A stretch of 13,362 nucleotides of DNA from Thermoflexales bacterium (lineage in GTDB: Bacteria > Chloroflexota > Anaerolineae > Fen-1058). Where the stretch lies: contig JAFGFO010000300.1 of assembly GCA_016931085.1 (NCBI GenBank), positions 1 through 13,362 of the forward strand, written 5' to 3'. Position numbers and translations under genes: made by a program. The notes under the pieces were generated by a model. It was given only the letters and a program-made list of their open reading frames with translations, was not told the DNA's origin and did not search any database. This document shows, in pieces, positions 1 to 12,100 of this stretch; the first letter of the stretch is position 1; the number at the start of each line of letters is the position of its first letter.

Positions 1-1850
<1,850 letters not shown>

Positions 1851-1860
1851 CTGATCAGGT

Positions 1861-1952
1861 CACAGACATGCACAGAGAAGATAGAGCTTCACAGAGATAA
1901 TATGGCTTTTGCCTTCTCTGTGTGTCTCTGTGCCTCTCTGTGAGGCTCTGTG
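1861..1952. repeat. Head-to-head array of 10-bp-period CACAGAGA decamers
   Basis: The left half holds CACAGACA (1861), CACAGAGA (1871), a degenerate unit (1881) and CACAGAGA (1890). The right half holds the reverse complement TCTCTGTG at 1915, 1925 and 1935, and GCTCTGTG at 1945. Unit spacing is 10 bp, with one 9-bp step on the left. CACAGAGAAG at 1871-1880 is the exact inverse of 1913-1922, so the array can also fold into a hairpin. It fills most of the 150-bp gap between the helicase stop and hisG and lies about 50 bp upstream of the hisG start. It could be a binding-site array for a dimeric regulator, a transcript hairpin, or a dispersed intergenic repeat; the sequence alone does not decide. 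Confidence 0.75.
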
Positions 1953-2000
1953 TAATAAAAATGTATTCGAGTAGCTACGAAATATGAAAGGAAGAAGGCT

Positions 2001-2867
2001 ATGCTCAAGTTAGGGATACCCAAAGGGAGTTTGCAAGACTCGACCGTGCGCCTGTTCGCCAGGGCCGGGTACAAGATCGGCGTGTCGCCGCGCAGCTACA
2101 CGCCCAGCATCGACGACCCCGAGATCGAGTGCCTGATGTTCCGCGCCCAGGAAATCGCCCGCTACGTGGAGCGCGGCGTGCTGGACGTGGGGCTGACCGG
2201 CAAGGACTGGATCGTCGAAAGCGAAGCCGACGTGGTCGAGGTCGAGGACCTGGTCTACAGCAAGGCCACTTCCAGCGCCTATCGCTGGGTCGTGGCGGTG
2301 CCGGAGGATTCGGCCATGCAGAGCGTCAAGGACCTGGAGGGCAAGCGCATCGCCACCGAGCTGGTGCAGGCCACCAGGCGCTACCTGGAGCGGCACGGCG
2401 TATCGGCCGAGGTGGAATATTCCTGGGGCGCTACCGAGGTCAAGGTGCCTCACCTGGTTGACGCCATCGTCGAGGGGACCGAGACGGGCGCTTCGCTGCG
2501 GGCGCATCACCTGCGCATCATCGACACGGTGGTGGAATCGACCACCAAGCTGATCGCCAACCACCAGGCCTGGGCCGATGCCTGGAAGCGCGACAAGATC
2601 GAGATGCTGGCCATGCTGCTCAAGGGGGCGCTGCAGGCCGAAGGCAAAGCCGGCCTCAAGATGAATGTGCCCAGGGCCAGGTTGGAGGAGGTCTCGCGCC
2701 AACTGCCGGCCCTGCAGACGCCGACCATTTCCAACCTGGTCGATCCGAACTGGGTGGCCATCGAGGTCATCATCGACGAGGAGCTCGCCCGTGACCTCAT
2801 CGCCCGGCTCAAAAAGGCCGGCGCCGAGGGGATCGTCGAATACCCGCTGAACAAGGTGATCTACTGA
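2001..2867 (+). CDS. hisG: ATP phosphoribosyltransferase, long form
   Basis: HisG joins ATP and PRPP to make N1-(5-phosphoribosyl)-ATP, the committed first step of histidine biosynthesis in the cytoplasm. The 288-residue product starts with [11 protein letters not shown], the usual HisG N-terminus. It contains the periplasmic-binding-protein-like core ([10 protein letters not shown] at 47-56, [10 protein letters not shown] at 62-71) and a PRPP-binding loop around residues 154-166 ([13 protein letters not shown]). Residues about 216-288 form the ACT-like HisG_C regulatory domain, ending in [12 protein letters not shown]. Long-form enzymes are normally hexamers with histidine feedback inhibition and need no HisZ. 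The ATG is supported by AAAGGA at 1987-1992, 8 nt upstream. No other his gene lies in the window, so it is either the end of an operon-independent arrangement or a lone gene. The GC-rich codon use matches its neighbours. The identification is very secure. Confidence 0.97.
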   Translation: MLKLGIPKGSLQDSTVRLFARAGYKIGVSPRSYTPSIDDPEIECLMFRAQEIARYVERGVLDVGLTGKDWIVESEADVVEVEDLVYSKATSSAYRWVVAVPEDSAMQSVKDLEGKRIATELVQATRRYLERHGVSAEVEYSWGATEVKVPHLVDAIVEGTETGASLRAHHLRIIDTVVESTTKLIANHQAWADAWKRDKIEMLAMLLKGALQAEGKAGLKMNVPRARLEEVSRQLPALQTPTISNLVDPNWVAIEVIIDEELARDLIARLKKAGAEGIVEYPLNKVIY

Positions 2868-2895
2868 TTTGGGTGTGACCAATCCTGGTTGAGAC

Positions 2896-2924
2896 GTAGG
2901 GGCAACCCCCTGTGGTTGCCCTTG
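2896..2924. repeat. GTAGGGGC-type intergenic hairpin
   Basis: GGGCAACC at 2900-2907 pairs exactly with GGTTGCCC at 2914-2921 across a 6-nt loop. G-U and A-U pairs extend the stem outward to 2897 and 2924. The left arm begins GTAGGGGC, the same eight bases that begin the left arm of the palindrome core at 12381. This suggests two members of one palindromic repeat family, both lying directly after a gene. It may stabilise or end the hisG transcript. Confidence 0.65.
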
Positions 2925-2927
2925 GGG

Positions 2928-2955
2928 GCAGGCACTTAATCTTTCCTGCGTTTTT
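2928..2955 (+). terminator. Weak rho-independent terminator candidate after hisG
   Basis: GCAGG (2928-2932) and CCTGC (2945-2949) can pair across a 12-nt loop, and one G plus five T residues follow (2951-2955). The stem is only 5 bp and the loop is long, so this is a tentative call. Its place 60 bp past the hisG stop and before the promoter-like block fits the end of the hisG transcript. Confidence 0.3.
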
Positions 2956-2980
2956 AGACGCTTTCTAGACGCCTGGTGTG

Positions 2981-3015
2981 TATAATTGAGGTCATGTAAA
3001 ACGTGAACCTATAAT
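2981..3015 (+). promoter_or_regulatory. Tandem sigma-70-like promoter candidates for the giant surface-protein gene
   Basis: TATAATTGAGGTCATG at 2981-2996 is nearly repeated as TATAATTGAAGTCAAG at 3010-3025, 29 bp downstream. Each begins with a perfect TATAAT -10 box. For the downstream copy, TTGAGG at 2986-2991 is a fair -35 box with an 18-bp spacer. Its start site would fall near 3022 and give a leader of about 18 nt. The upstream copy would give a leader near 47 nt but has no clear -35. TAGACGC is also repeated at 2955 and 2966, 11 bp apart and about one helical turn, and could be an operator. All roles are inferred. Confidence 0.5.
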
Positions 3016-3027
3016 TGAAGTCAAGAA

Positions 3028-3033
3028 AAGGAG
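3028..3033 (+). promoter_or_regulatory. Shine-Dalgarno that fixes the start of the giant gene
   Basis: AAGGAG at 3028-3033 lies 6 nt before the ATG at 3040. An in-frame TTG at 3034 directly abuts it with no spacing, so translation should begin at the ATG and not the TTG. Confidence 0.85.
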
Positions 3034-3039
3034 TTGACC

Positions 3040-3135
3040 ATGAAGAGGCTAGTCCGCACCTTACCCATCGTCTTGGCCTTGGCCGGCCTGGCTGCCCTGC
3101 TGGGCAGCCAGGCCGCAAGCCGCCCCGCCTTGGCC
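3040..3135 (+). other. Sec-type signal peptide of the giant protein
   Basis: The N-terminus MKRLVR is positive. It is followed by a hydrophobic stretch (residues 8-22, LPIVLALAGLAALLG) and an A-x-A-like site RPALA before DAPW. Cleavage is predicted after Ala32. No lipobox cysteine is present, so it is not a lipoprotein. Confidence 0.82.
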
Positions 3136-6100
3136 GACGCGCCCTGGAACGGGGGCGTGCGCGTCAACGACACGTCCGCGCCGGCACCGGGGACCGTCTC
3201 TCGAACCTTTCCCTCCCTGGCCGCTTCTCCCGTGACCAGCGACGTCTATGCCGTGTGGGTGGACGATCGCAGCGGCTATGACAGCGTCTATTTTGCCACC
3301 TCGGCCGACGGCGGGCGGACTTGGGGGCCTTCGCGGCGGGTGAGTAACGCTGGCGCGACTGCCTCGGCGCCCGACATCGCCTACGATCCGGCTGGCCCTA
3401 TCCACGTCGTGTGGTACAACGGCTTCGATATCTATTATGCCCGCTCCACCGACGATGGGCGGAGCTGGATCGAACCGCTTGTCGTCGACTCAGGTTACAA
3501 CTTGGGCAGCCCGGCCATCGCCGTGCTTACCGACACGGTCTGTATCGCCTGGAGCGACGGACGCCTCAGCCCGGCCCCCGGCATCTATGCCGACTGCTCT
3601 TTCGACGGCGGTCATACCTGGGGTACAGATGCGCGCGTCAGCGACGACACGGCCGGCCTTCTCAGCCACTACCATCCCGATATCGCCATCAGCAGCTCCG
3701 GCCGCCTCCACGTCGCCTGGGACGAGGTGCGCGTCGACGCCCCAGATATCTATTATGCTTATTCGGATGATGGCTCTACCTGGAGCGCCAACGCCAGGCT
3801 GAACCGTGACCTGGTACGCGCCTATCCCCAAGAATCCCCCGCGCTCGCCGTCGACCGCAACTCGGTATACGCGGTTTGGAAAGATGGACGCTCCGGGTCG
3901 GCGGAGGTCTATTTCAACCATTCGACCGACGCTGGCCTCGCCTGGCAAGCAGCCGACCAGGTGGTGAACGACGCCGGGGCCGTTTCCGACGAGCCGGCGC
4001 TGGCGGTGAGCGGCGATGGGATGGCCTGGGCGACCTGGCGCGTCATATCGGGCACGCAATCCATTCTCTACGCCGACAAGCGCGACACCAGTTGGGGAAG
4101 AGACGGGATCGTCGTCGCCAGCAGCGCGCTCAAGCAGCACCTGGCATTGGCGGCCGGTGGCGACCAACTCTACACGGCCTGGTCGGACTCGTCCGATATT
4201 GCTCTCTCCTACCGGGAAGGCGCTTGGAGCGCGCCCATCCAGGTGAATGACGAGGGCGTGGCTATCCAAACGATGCCCGTCTTGGCCACCGGCAGCACAG
4301 GCAACCTGTACGCCGTCTGGAGTGACAATCGCGTCACAAACACGGCCTTGTACGTTGCCCGCTCGACGGACGGCGGCCAGAGCTGGAGTGCGAATACCCA
4401 GGTGGGCGGCAGCCTTGGCGCCATCTGGCCAGCGCTGGCCGTTCAGGACGCCATCACGCTGCACGTCGCCTGGCGCTTGACTGAGGGGGCCGTCTGGCAA
4501 GCCTGGTATAACTCTTCGCCCGATGGCGGGCAGAGCTGGGAAACCGCTCGACTCATCGCTGGCAACCAAGCCGATGGCAATGGCGAGACCCCCAACAGCC
4601 CTGCCCTGGCTGTCTATAGCGGCACCGTTTATGCCGCCTGGCCATCGCAAGGCCAGCTTGTCCTGGCCCAGTCCGGCGACGGGGGTGGCAACTGGGTTAC
4701 GTCCACACTCCCCTTTACCCCAACAGTTCGCGGCCGCCCCACGTTGGCGGCCGACCCGGCCGGCCGGCTGCACCTGGCCTGGGAATATCATCATCAGGAT
4801 GGCCATGGCGATGATGTTTGTTACGCGCGTTCGGGGGATGGCGGCGCTGTGTGGGAGGATCTGGCTTGCTTTAGCGATCCATCGAGCGCAATTCTGTATC
4901 AGCAGCCTCAACTGGCCGTCGAGCCGCTCGGCTCGTGCGTGCACCTGGTGTGGACCAGGGCTGTCGGAGAACAAAGGCGTTCGAGTACGGCGGTTCTGCC
5001 CGCCCACGTGTACTATAGCGTCTCGAACGACAGCGGCGCTTCGTGGGGCGGGGGCAGGCAGTTGGATACTGGCTACCGGGCTGACTCGCCGGTCCTGGCG
5101 GCCGTCGACGACGGGGTGGTGTACGCCGCCTGGAGAAACGAGCGCGTGGAAGAGGACGTGGCGATTTACTGGGCGCGCACGGCCGACGGCGGCGCGAGCT
5201 GGCAGTACCCGGCCCGCGTGGATAGCGGCTTTGGCATCCATTACCCGGCGTTGGCCGCCAACTACGCCTTTTCGAACACAGCCGTGTGGGCCGGCTGGCA
5301 AGACAGTCGGGGAAACTCGGACGTGTACGTAGCCTCCCTGATGGCTGAGTGCCCTGTACCACTTGACAGCGTGAGCATCTCTGGCGATTCGACGGTGGCT
5401 GCCAACCAGGCGCTGACCTTGACCGGCGCCGTCAGCCCCACCAACGCCACCGGGCCGCTTGGCCACTATTGGGACGAGCCGAACAACCCGCCGCAAGATG
5501 GCCAGTCGGCCAGTTTCACCTGGGCCTACGGAGGCCATTATACGGTCACCTATCGCGTCGCTGCTTGCAGTGGCGTGTTGGCGGCACAGCATGCCGTGAC
5601 CGTCCCCTGCCCGTACGCGCTGACAGACCTCTCTATCTCGGGGGCGAAGCGCGTGATGGTGGGCGAATATATGGACTTTTCGGCTGTCGTCACGCCGGCT
5701 ATGTCGGATGTGACGCTGGCCTGGCAAACCGATGCGCCGGGCGATGGCCACTCGGTGGGCAAGTTAGCATGGCGTTATACCTTCAGCACGGTCGGCCAGT
5801 ACACGATCACGGCTACGGCCTACAGTTGCGGCTCCGCCGAGTGGGGCGCCGTGAGCGGCACGCACCAAATCGAGGTGTACGACGACGTGCCACCGCGTTT
5901 CTTGGGGGGGATATCCCCCTACGGCTGGGTGACACAAACCTTGCCGGGATCGGGATACATCGTCCCCTTTACCGCCACCGTGTGGGATTCTGAAAGCGGC
6001 CTGGACGTTGGCTCGGCCCAGGCGTCTTTTTCTGAGGACGGCGGCGCCAGTTGGAACGCCTGGGAGCCTGTCTCGTGCACCGGCAGCTCCGGGATGCTCG

Positions 6101-9100
6101 ATTCGCAGACGATTACCGGCCAGAACGCCTTCAGACACGACTCAGGCGCGGCGCATCTCAACCGGCTCCGCCTTCGCCTCGCCGATGTGGCTGGCAATAT
6201 GGTCACGGGCACCTTCAACATAGACCTTGACACGACCCCGCCTACCAACCCTAGTTCCATCGTCGTCGACCGGCCCGTCCGGACCTGGAGCAACGATTAT
6301 TGGCCGGACGTCACCTGGGTAGGCGCCGGCGATGGGACTTACCCCAACGAGTTGCGCTATGCCTACGCCTGGACCCGCTATCCGACCACGACGATACCCG
6401 GAGATATATCTTGCTGGTGGTACGCGGATGACAGCCCCAGCTCCACCGGGATGTTGAACTGCGAAGCCTCGGCGAGCGCCAGCGGCCAGAATTTCCATCT
6501 TCACACGCGCGTCCAAGACGCCGCCGGTTGGTGGGCGGCCGGCCAGGCGCCCAGTGTTGGCCCTTATTGGCTGGATATGACTCATCCGTCCGCTGATGTC
6601 GATTTTATTTCCAGCCCGCCCACCAACGAGTGCATCAACGACAACACCGTCACGCTTGCTTGGAACCGGCCGGCGGACGAGCACAGTGGCGTCAATGCCT
6701 ACGCGTATCGCTGGACCACCGTAGGCCAGGACCCTTTGTTCAGCCCTGACATGACGACGACGGCCAGCGTGGTTACTGTAACCGGCCCCGCGCTGTCTGA
6801 TTACTTTGTCTACTCTTTCACCCTGCGCAGCCGCGACGTGGCCGGCAACTGGAGCGGCGTGGATGCCATCGGGCCGTTCCTGATCGACGCTCACCCGCCG
6901 TCCACGCCCACCATCGACTCTACCTACCCCCACGAGACCGGCGTGTGGTCGGCCGACAACACCGTCGAGGTGAGATGGACGAGCGCCTATACCGGCCAGT
7001 GCGGGACGAATGCCCATTCGTTCGTGTGGAATACCGCACCGGGGACTGTTCCCGATACGAACCCAGAGCTGCTTGGCGCGGGCATCTACACCCGCACGAC
7101 CAGCGCGGAGCTGGCGGACGGGGAGCACTATTTCCACGTGCGCAGTCGCGACGCGGCCGGCAATTGGAGCGGCTCGGCGCACGTTGGGCCGTTCCGGATC
7201 GACACCACGCCGCCACCGCCGCCGGTCATCAATTCGAGCGACCCCGTCACGTCCGCGTGGACGAGCGACAACACCGTCTATGTCTACGTGCGCGCTGCCC
7301 CGGACGACGGCGGCAGCCTGGCTCGCGATTACTCGTACGCCTGGAACAGCGTGCCTGTCACAGACGTCGATACCACCGTCGATACCACCGCGGCACCCGG
7401 CGCGGATCTCATGCTGTTCAGGTCACTGCCCGATGGGCCGAACTATCTTCACATACGGGTGGGCGACGAGGTCGGCCACTGGAGCGGCACGACTCACTAT
7501 GGACCCTTTCTGATTGATGCCACACCGCCGCCGCCGCCGGTCATCGCTTACAGCGACCCGGTGAGCAAAGTGTGGACGAGCGATAATGTGATCGACGTGT
7601 ATTGGGACCTGCCTCCCGCGGCTGCCCGCGTCGTGTTCTGGTCGTATGAGTGGAGCACCGATGAGGCCACCGATCCGGATACGACGGCCGATTCGCCCAC
7701 GCTGGCTACTCCCACTCAGTTCAAAGCCACCAGCCCGGCGCTGCTGAACGGCAGCAATCACTATTTCCACATCCGCGCGCAAGACCTGGCCGGCAACTGG
7801 GGCGAAACGACTCACTATGGCCCATTCCTGGTGGATAACACGCCGCCGCTGTTGATCGCCTACAACGAAAGCGGCGCGCCGGGCAGCGACGCGCTGCTCC
7901 TGGGCCTGGTGTTCCCCCCCAATGTGGATGCCACGCTTTACTTTGTCGAAGGGGGCAACTATCAGTCCCTGGGCACCATCAGAACCTCGATCGATGGGAC
8001 CTTCCAGGCGTTGGCGACCGTGCCCCTGAATGCGCTCCAGGGCCCGCATCGTTTCAGAGCCACAGCCGGGGCCAAGGTTGCCGAAGTCGCGTTCAACGTG
8101 ACGCGGGGTATGGTGATGAGCGTGCAGCCTTCCCCACTGCAGTTGTGGTATGCCGGGACAAGGCCACTCGAGGTCACGCTGAATGACCTGAATCCGAATG
8201 GCGACGTGGTCATCGAAACGGACTGGGGCACGTTCAAGGGGCCGTTCTCGCTCGACGACCAAACGTCGCTGATCACAGACGTCCAGGTTTCGCTTCACGA
8301 CGCCATTTCCGGCACGCACACGCTCACGGCCACCACGCGCATCGCGGGCGTGGTCGTCCAGCGCGCCGCCGCCACCTATATCGCCCATCACCCGCAGCCG
8401 CCCGAGTTCCCCGAGCCTTCGTATATTGAGCTGGATGTCAATCGCGGCCAACGCGGCACGCTGATCAACGTCAGCGGCCTCAACAGGTGGAAAGCGGAGC
8501 TTGAGTGCGGGTCTTCGTGGCGCGAGATGGTCCAACCTCTTTTTTACAATCCTGACGAAGCGTGCGTCTTTGTGGAGTACGACCTGCAATGGCTCACGGG
8601 TGACAATGCCTCAACGATACCCGAGTGGAACGCAGACAATAGCTTTGATATGGATGCGTTTGGCTTTTTCACGGGCCAGGTGCGTGTCTACGACGGATGG
8701 GAAAACCCCGAGCCCGATGGCCCGCAGTGGGATGTGAGCAAGGAAATGCCCTGGGGAGAGTACAGTGTGTGCCTGTTCGCTCACATGTGGACCATGGTGG
8801 GAGACGTCTCAGACTGGTGGCTGGACGTTCCGATCAACTGCGTTCCCTTTACGGTGGAGCCACCTGATACAGCGTTTACGGCCCAGTATGCGTTCAAGGA
8901 TCAAGAGACCGATCAATACATCGCGCTGAGCGATACCCCGCGGATGATCGTCAGCGGCGAGCGGGTCGACTATGTCAACAACTCGCCCGTAGCGGAGCGC
9001 GAGACTTTTGCCCCCACGGCTGAAAACACCCCCGCCGCCGTCAGCCTGCCGGAAGGGAATTACCAGTACACGGCCTTTGCCTGCCGCTATGAGCCCGCGA

Positions 9101-12100
9101 CCAACGAGGTGTATATGCGCGGGCGGGGCGAGGCGGGGTTGAAGACGATCGAATTAAAGCCCACGGACCTCACCGGGCCGGGTGTGCTTGGGGTCAGCGC
9201 CAACACGACTACCTTCCTGGGCAACGATTATGCCGACAAGATCGGCCCCTTCCTGTCGTTCGTCAACCCGAATAATGGCACGCTGCTGGCCGGCGCGCCG
9301 GCGGCCCAGGTCACGTTCGACATCGAGGTCCCGCTCCCTGGCGAAGCCAGCGTGACCCAGATCTCTGTGACGGTTGCCGGCGAGGCAAAGACCACCTTCG
9401 CCATAAGCAATGGACACGCCAGCATCTCGTGGGATATGAGCACGCTCCCCGCCGGCGAGGTCAAGATGTACGTGCAGGCTTACGGCCATTACGAGGGCGC
9501 CGCCGAGTGCGGTTCAGGCGATGCCTGGGGGCCGCCCCACGAAATGACGATCCTCATGGCGGCGGCTCCGCCCTGGCTGTACAACGATGCCTGGGTAGAG
9601 GTGGAGCCGGCCGAGCTGAGCTACAACAGCTCGGGCGATTACGAGCTGCACGGGCGCCTCAAGGGCAGCATCGAAAAGTACGATAACACGGACCTCGGTA
9701 TGCTGGGCGTGATGAACAACGGCGTCAGGGCTGAAGTGGCTGTGACCCACACCTTCGACGTTCTTTCAGGCATCTGGACGGCCGATGCGGATGTCTTTGG
9801 CGGGGCCGATCTCATGTGCTATACGGTCCTGGGCCAGCAAATGGGCGGCTGTGGAGAGTCCTATTCGCTCCACTTTACGGCCATACCGGATCCATCCGGA
9901 GGGCCGGTGGATTCGATTGCCGTCCCCTCGTTCCCCAGTGGGTACTCGAAGGGAGTCGAAGAACTCCTCACGGCCGAGGTTGGCCCGATCGAGGTCTATA
10001 ACGGCCTGCTGGCCACGTATCTGGGCGTTGTGAACGTGCACCTGAGCATCAACTTTGGCGCTGAGGCGGCCCTGGACATCACGCCGGCCTTGGCCGGCGA
10101 CCTGACGCCCGACATCACCTTGACGCCCAGCGCCACCATCAACGGCACCGTCAGCCTGTGGGTAGACGTCCTGGGCGGGATAGCCTCGGCCGGCGTAGAC
10201 GCCATCCCCAGCCTGACCCTCTCGATGCCGATCAACATCAGGCCGCCGGAGGTCACGGTGGAAGGCCCGAATGTGTGTTTCCGCTTGAGCGGGCGGGTGT
10301 GGGTGAAGGCGCTCTTTTGGTCGGACTCGTTCGGGCCGTTCACCCTGATGGAGCTGGGCGATTGTACCATGGCGGAGCTGCAGGCGCAGGCGCTGGCGAC
10401 ACCGCCTTCGACGCTGCCGGCGCCCGCGCTGGCGACGGATGGCTACGGTCACGTCCTGGGAGCATGGGTGCACGACGTGAGCAACGACCCGCTCAAAAGC
10501 CAGGGCGTCCTGTACTCGGTTTACTTTGACGGCGCCAACTGGGGCGAGCAGGTTGAGGCGGCCGGCAGTCCCTCTCTCCTCGTCACCGACCCGGCGATCG
10601 CGTTTGCCGGGAACACCAAAGCCGTGGCCGTCTTTGCGGCCAACGCCCTCGATACCACGCAGGCTGAGACGTGGAACGACGTCGTCGAGCAGCTCTCCAC
10701 CCAGGCCATCGCTTACACGGTATGGAACGGGAGCACCTGGAGCGCGCCGGCCACTTTGGCCAGCGGCGAGGGGGAGGGGTTGGGGCGCGTGGCGCTGGCC
10801 GGCGACCCGGCCCACGGCCGCGCGCTGGCTGCCTGGGTCCACGACCAGTCTCCCACGTCCAGCATCTCGCGCCCGTGGTGGTTCATCGAATACAGTTGGT
10901 TCGACGCGGCCACCAATACCTGGTCGCCCCCGAAAGCTTTGAGCAACCCGGGATGGGGCGAGCCGTTAGGGGGCGAGACGGACGCCGAAGTGAGCCTGGC
11001 CTTTCGCAGCGACGGTTTTGCCAAGGCCGTGTGGGTGCGGCAGAGCGGAGTCTTTTTTACGCCCCCTGGCGACAGCCCGTTCAACAACAATTATTATCGC
11101 ACCTTGGTCGTTGCCACCTGGAATCCGAACACGGATGTGTGGACGATCGACGAGCCTCTCTGGGACCTGCCCAGGGGCGCCCTCATGCCCTCGATCGCTT
11201 TCGACGACCAGGACCGGCCCGTGTTGGCTTACGCGCTTTACCTGAAAGACCGCGATGGCGCGACGGACACCGGCCTGGGCAACAACAACTACCTGGGCTA
11301 TGCCATCCGGACCAGCAGCAGCACGTGGCTGACGGACACCGTCCCCGGCGTGCGCGGCGTCGAGCAGCCCCGCCTCGTGATGCTGCCGGAAGACCAGGCC
11401 GCTATCGTCTACCGGGGCTTTGGCGAGCCAGGCACAGACGAGGCCAACGGCGTGGCGATGGTGACCGTGGTTGACTTGTTAGCCACTGGGAGCCAGGCCA
11501 CGCTGCCCGGGGCGCTCACGGGCGGCAATAGCTGGATGCACGCTGCCGTCGCGCTCAAGCCCAAGCACTCGAGCTCGGGGTTGGGTGGGCAGGCAACGCT
11601 TATGACGCTGGGCACCTATAACCTGGGCGGGCCGCCGGCCCAGGCGCGCGCGGCGGGCGCCAGCATGCAGAACGTCAGCATGCAAGGCGACCAGGTTTTC
11701 GCCACGAACGTTCCGGTCCTGCCCGACCTGTCCGTGTCGGCCCAGGACATCGTCGTGACGCAGACGCTGCCGCTGTCCGGGACGCTCGTGCCGATCAGCG
11801 TGACGGTGCGCAACCGGGGGCTGGCGCGCACGCACCAACTGGTCGTCGTGCGCGTGATCCAGGATGAAAATGGGCTGGCAGAACAAGAGATTATGAGCGC
11901 CACGATCCCGGCTGGCCTGATGTTCAACGGGACCTACCAACTGGCCGGCACGTGGCGTGCGCTGTCGGGCTACCACGAGCTGGCCGTGCGCGTCAGCCCA
12001 CCTATCACCGACGACGTGGACGGCGGCAACAACGAAGCGACGCTGGCCGTCGGCGTGCCCGCCACGCCCGCTGACCTTGCCGGCTCGTTCGATGCTCTCC

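Noticed and set aside
2010..2882. A 290-codon - strand open frame over hisG
   Set aside because: It mirrors hisG almost exactly, and the + strand product is an unmistakable HisG.
3034..3039. TTG at 3034 as the start of the giant gene
   Set aside because: It directly abuts the AAGGAG sequence with no spacing, whereas the ATG at 3040 has ideal 6-nt spacing.
3301..5202. Sialidase (neuraminidase) enzyme
   Set aside because: Asp boxes alone occur in many non-enzymatic propellers, and I see no RIP motif or clear arginine triad.
3490..5751. A 753-codon open frame on the - strand inside the giant gene
   Set aside because: It lies wholly antisense to clear Asp-box repeats, its product is rich in G, R, V and A with no domain, and long antisense frames are expected in GC-rich coding DNA.
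6229..7836. CRISPR or other short DNA repeat array
   Set aside because: The repetition is at protein level, with units of about 315 bp and diverged DNA. It is a coding domain repeat.
7423..8589. A 388-codon - strand open frame
   Set aside because: It is antisense to the Ig-like repeats of the giant protein, shows no recognisable motif and has no ribosome binding site I can support.
9766..10842. A 358-codon - strand open frame
   Set aside because: It is antisense to the giant gene with low-complexity composition, so it is a shadow of codon bias.
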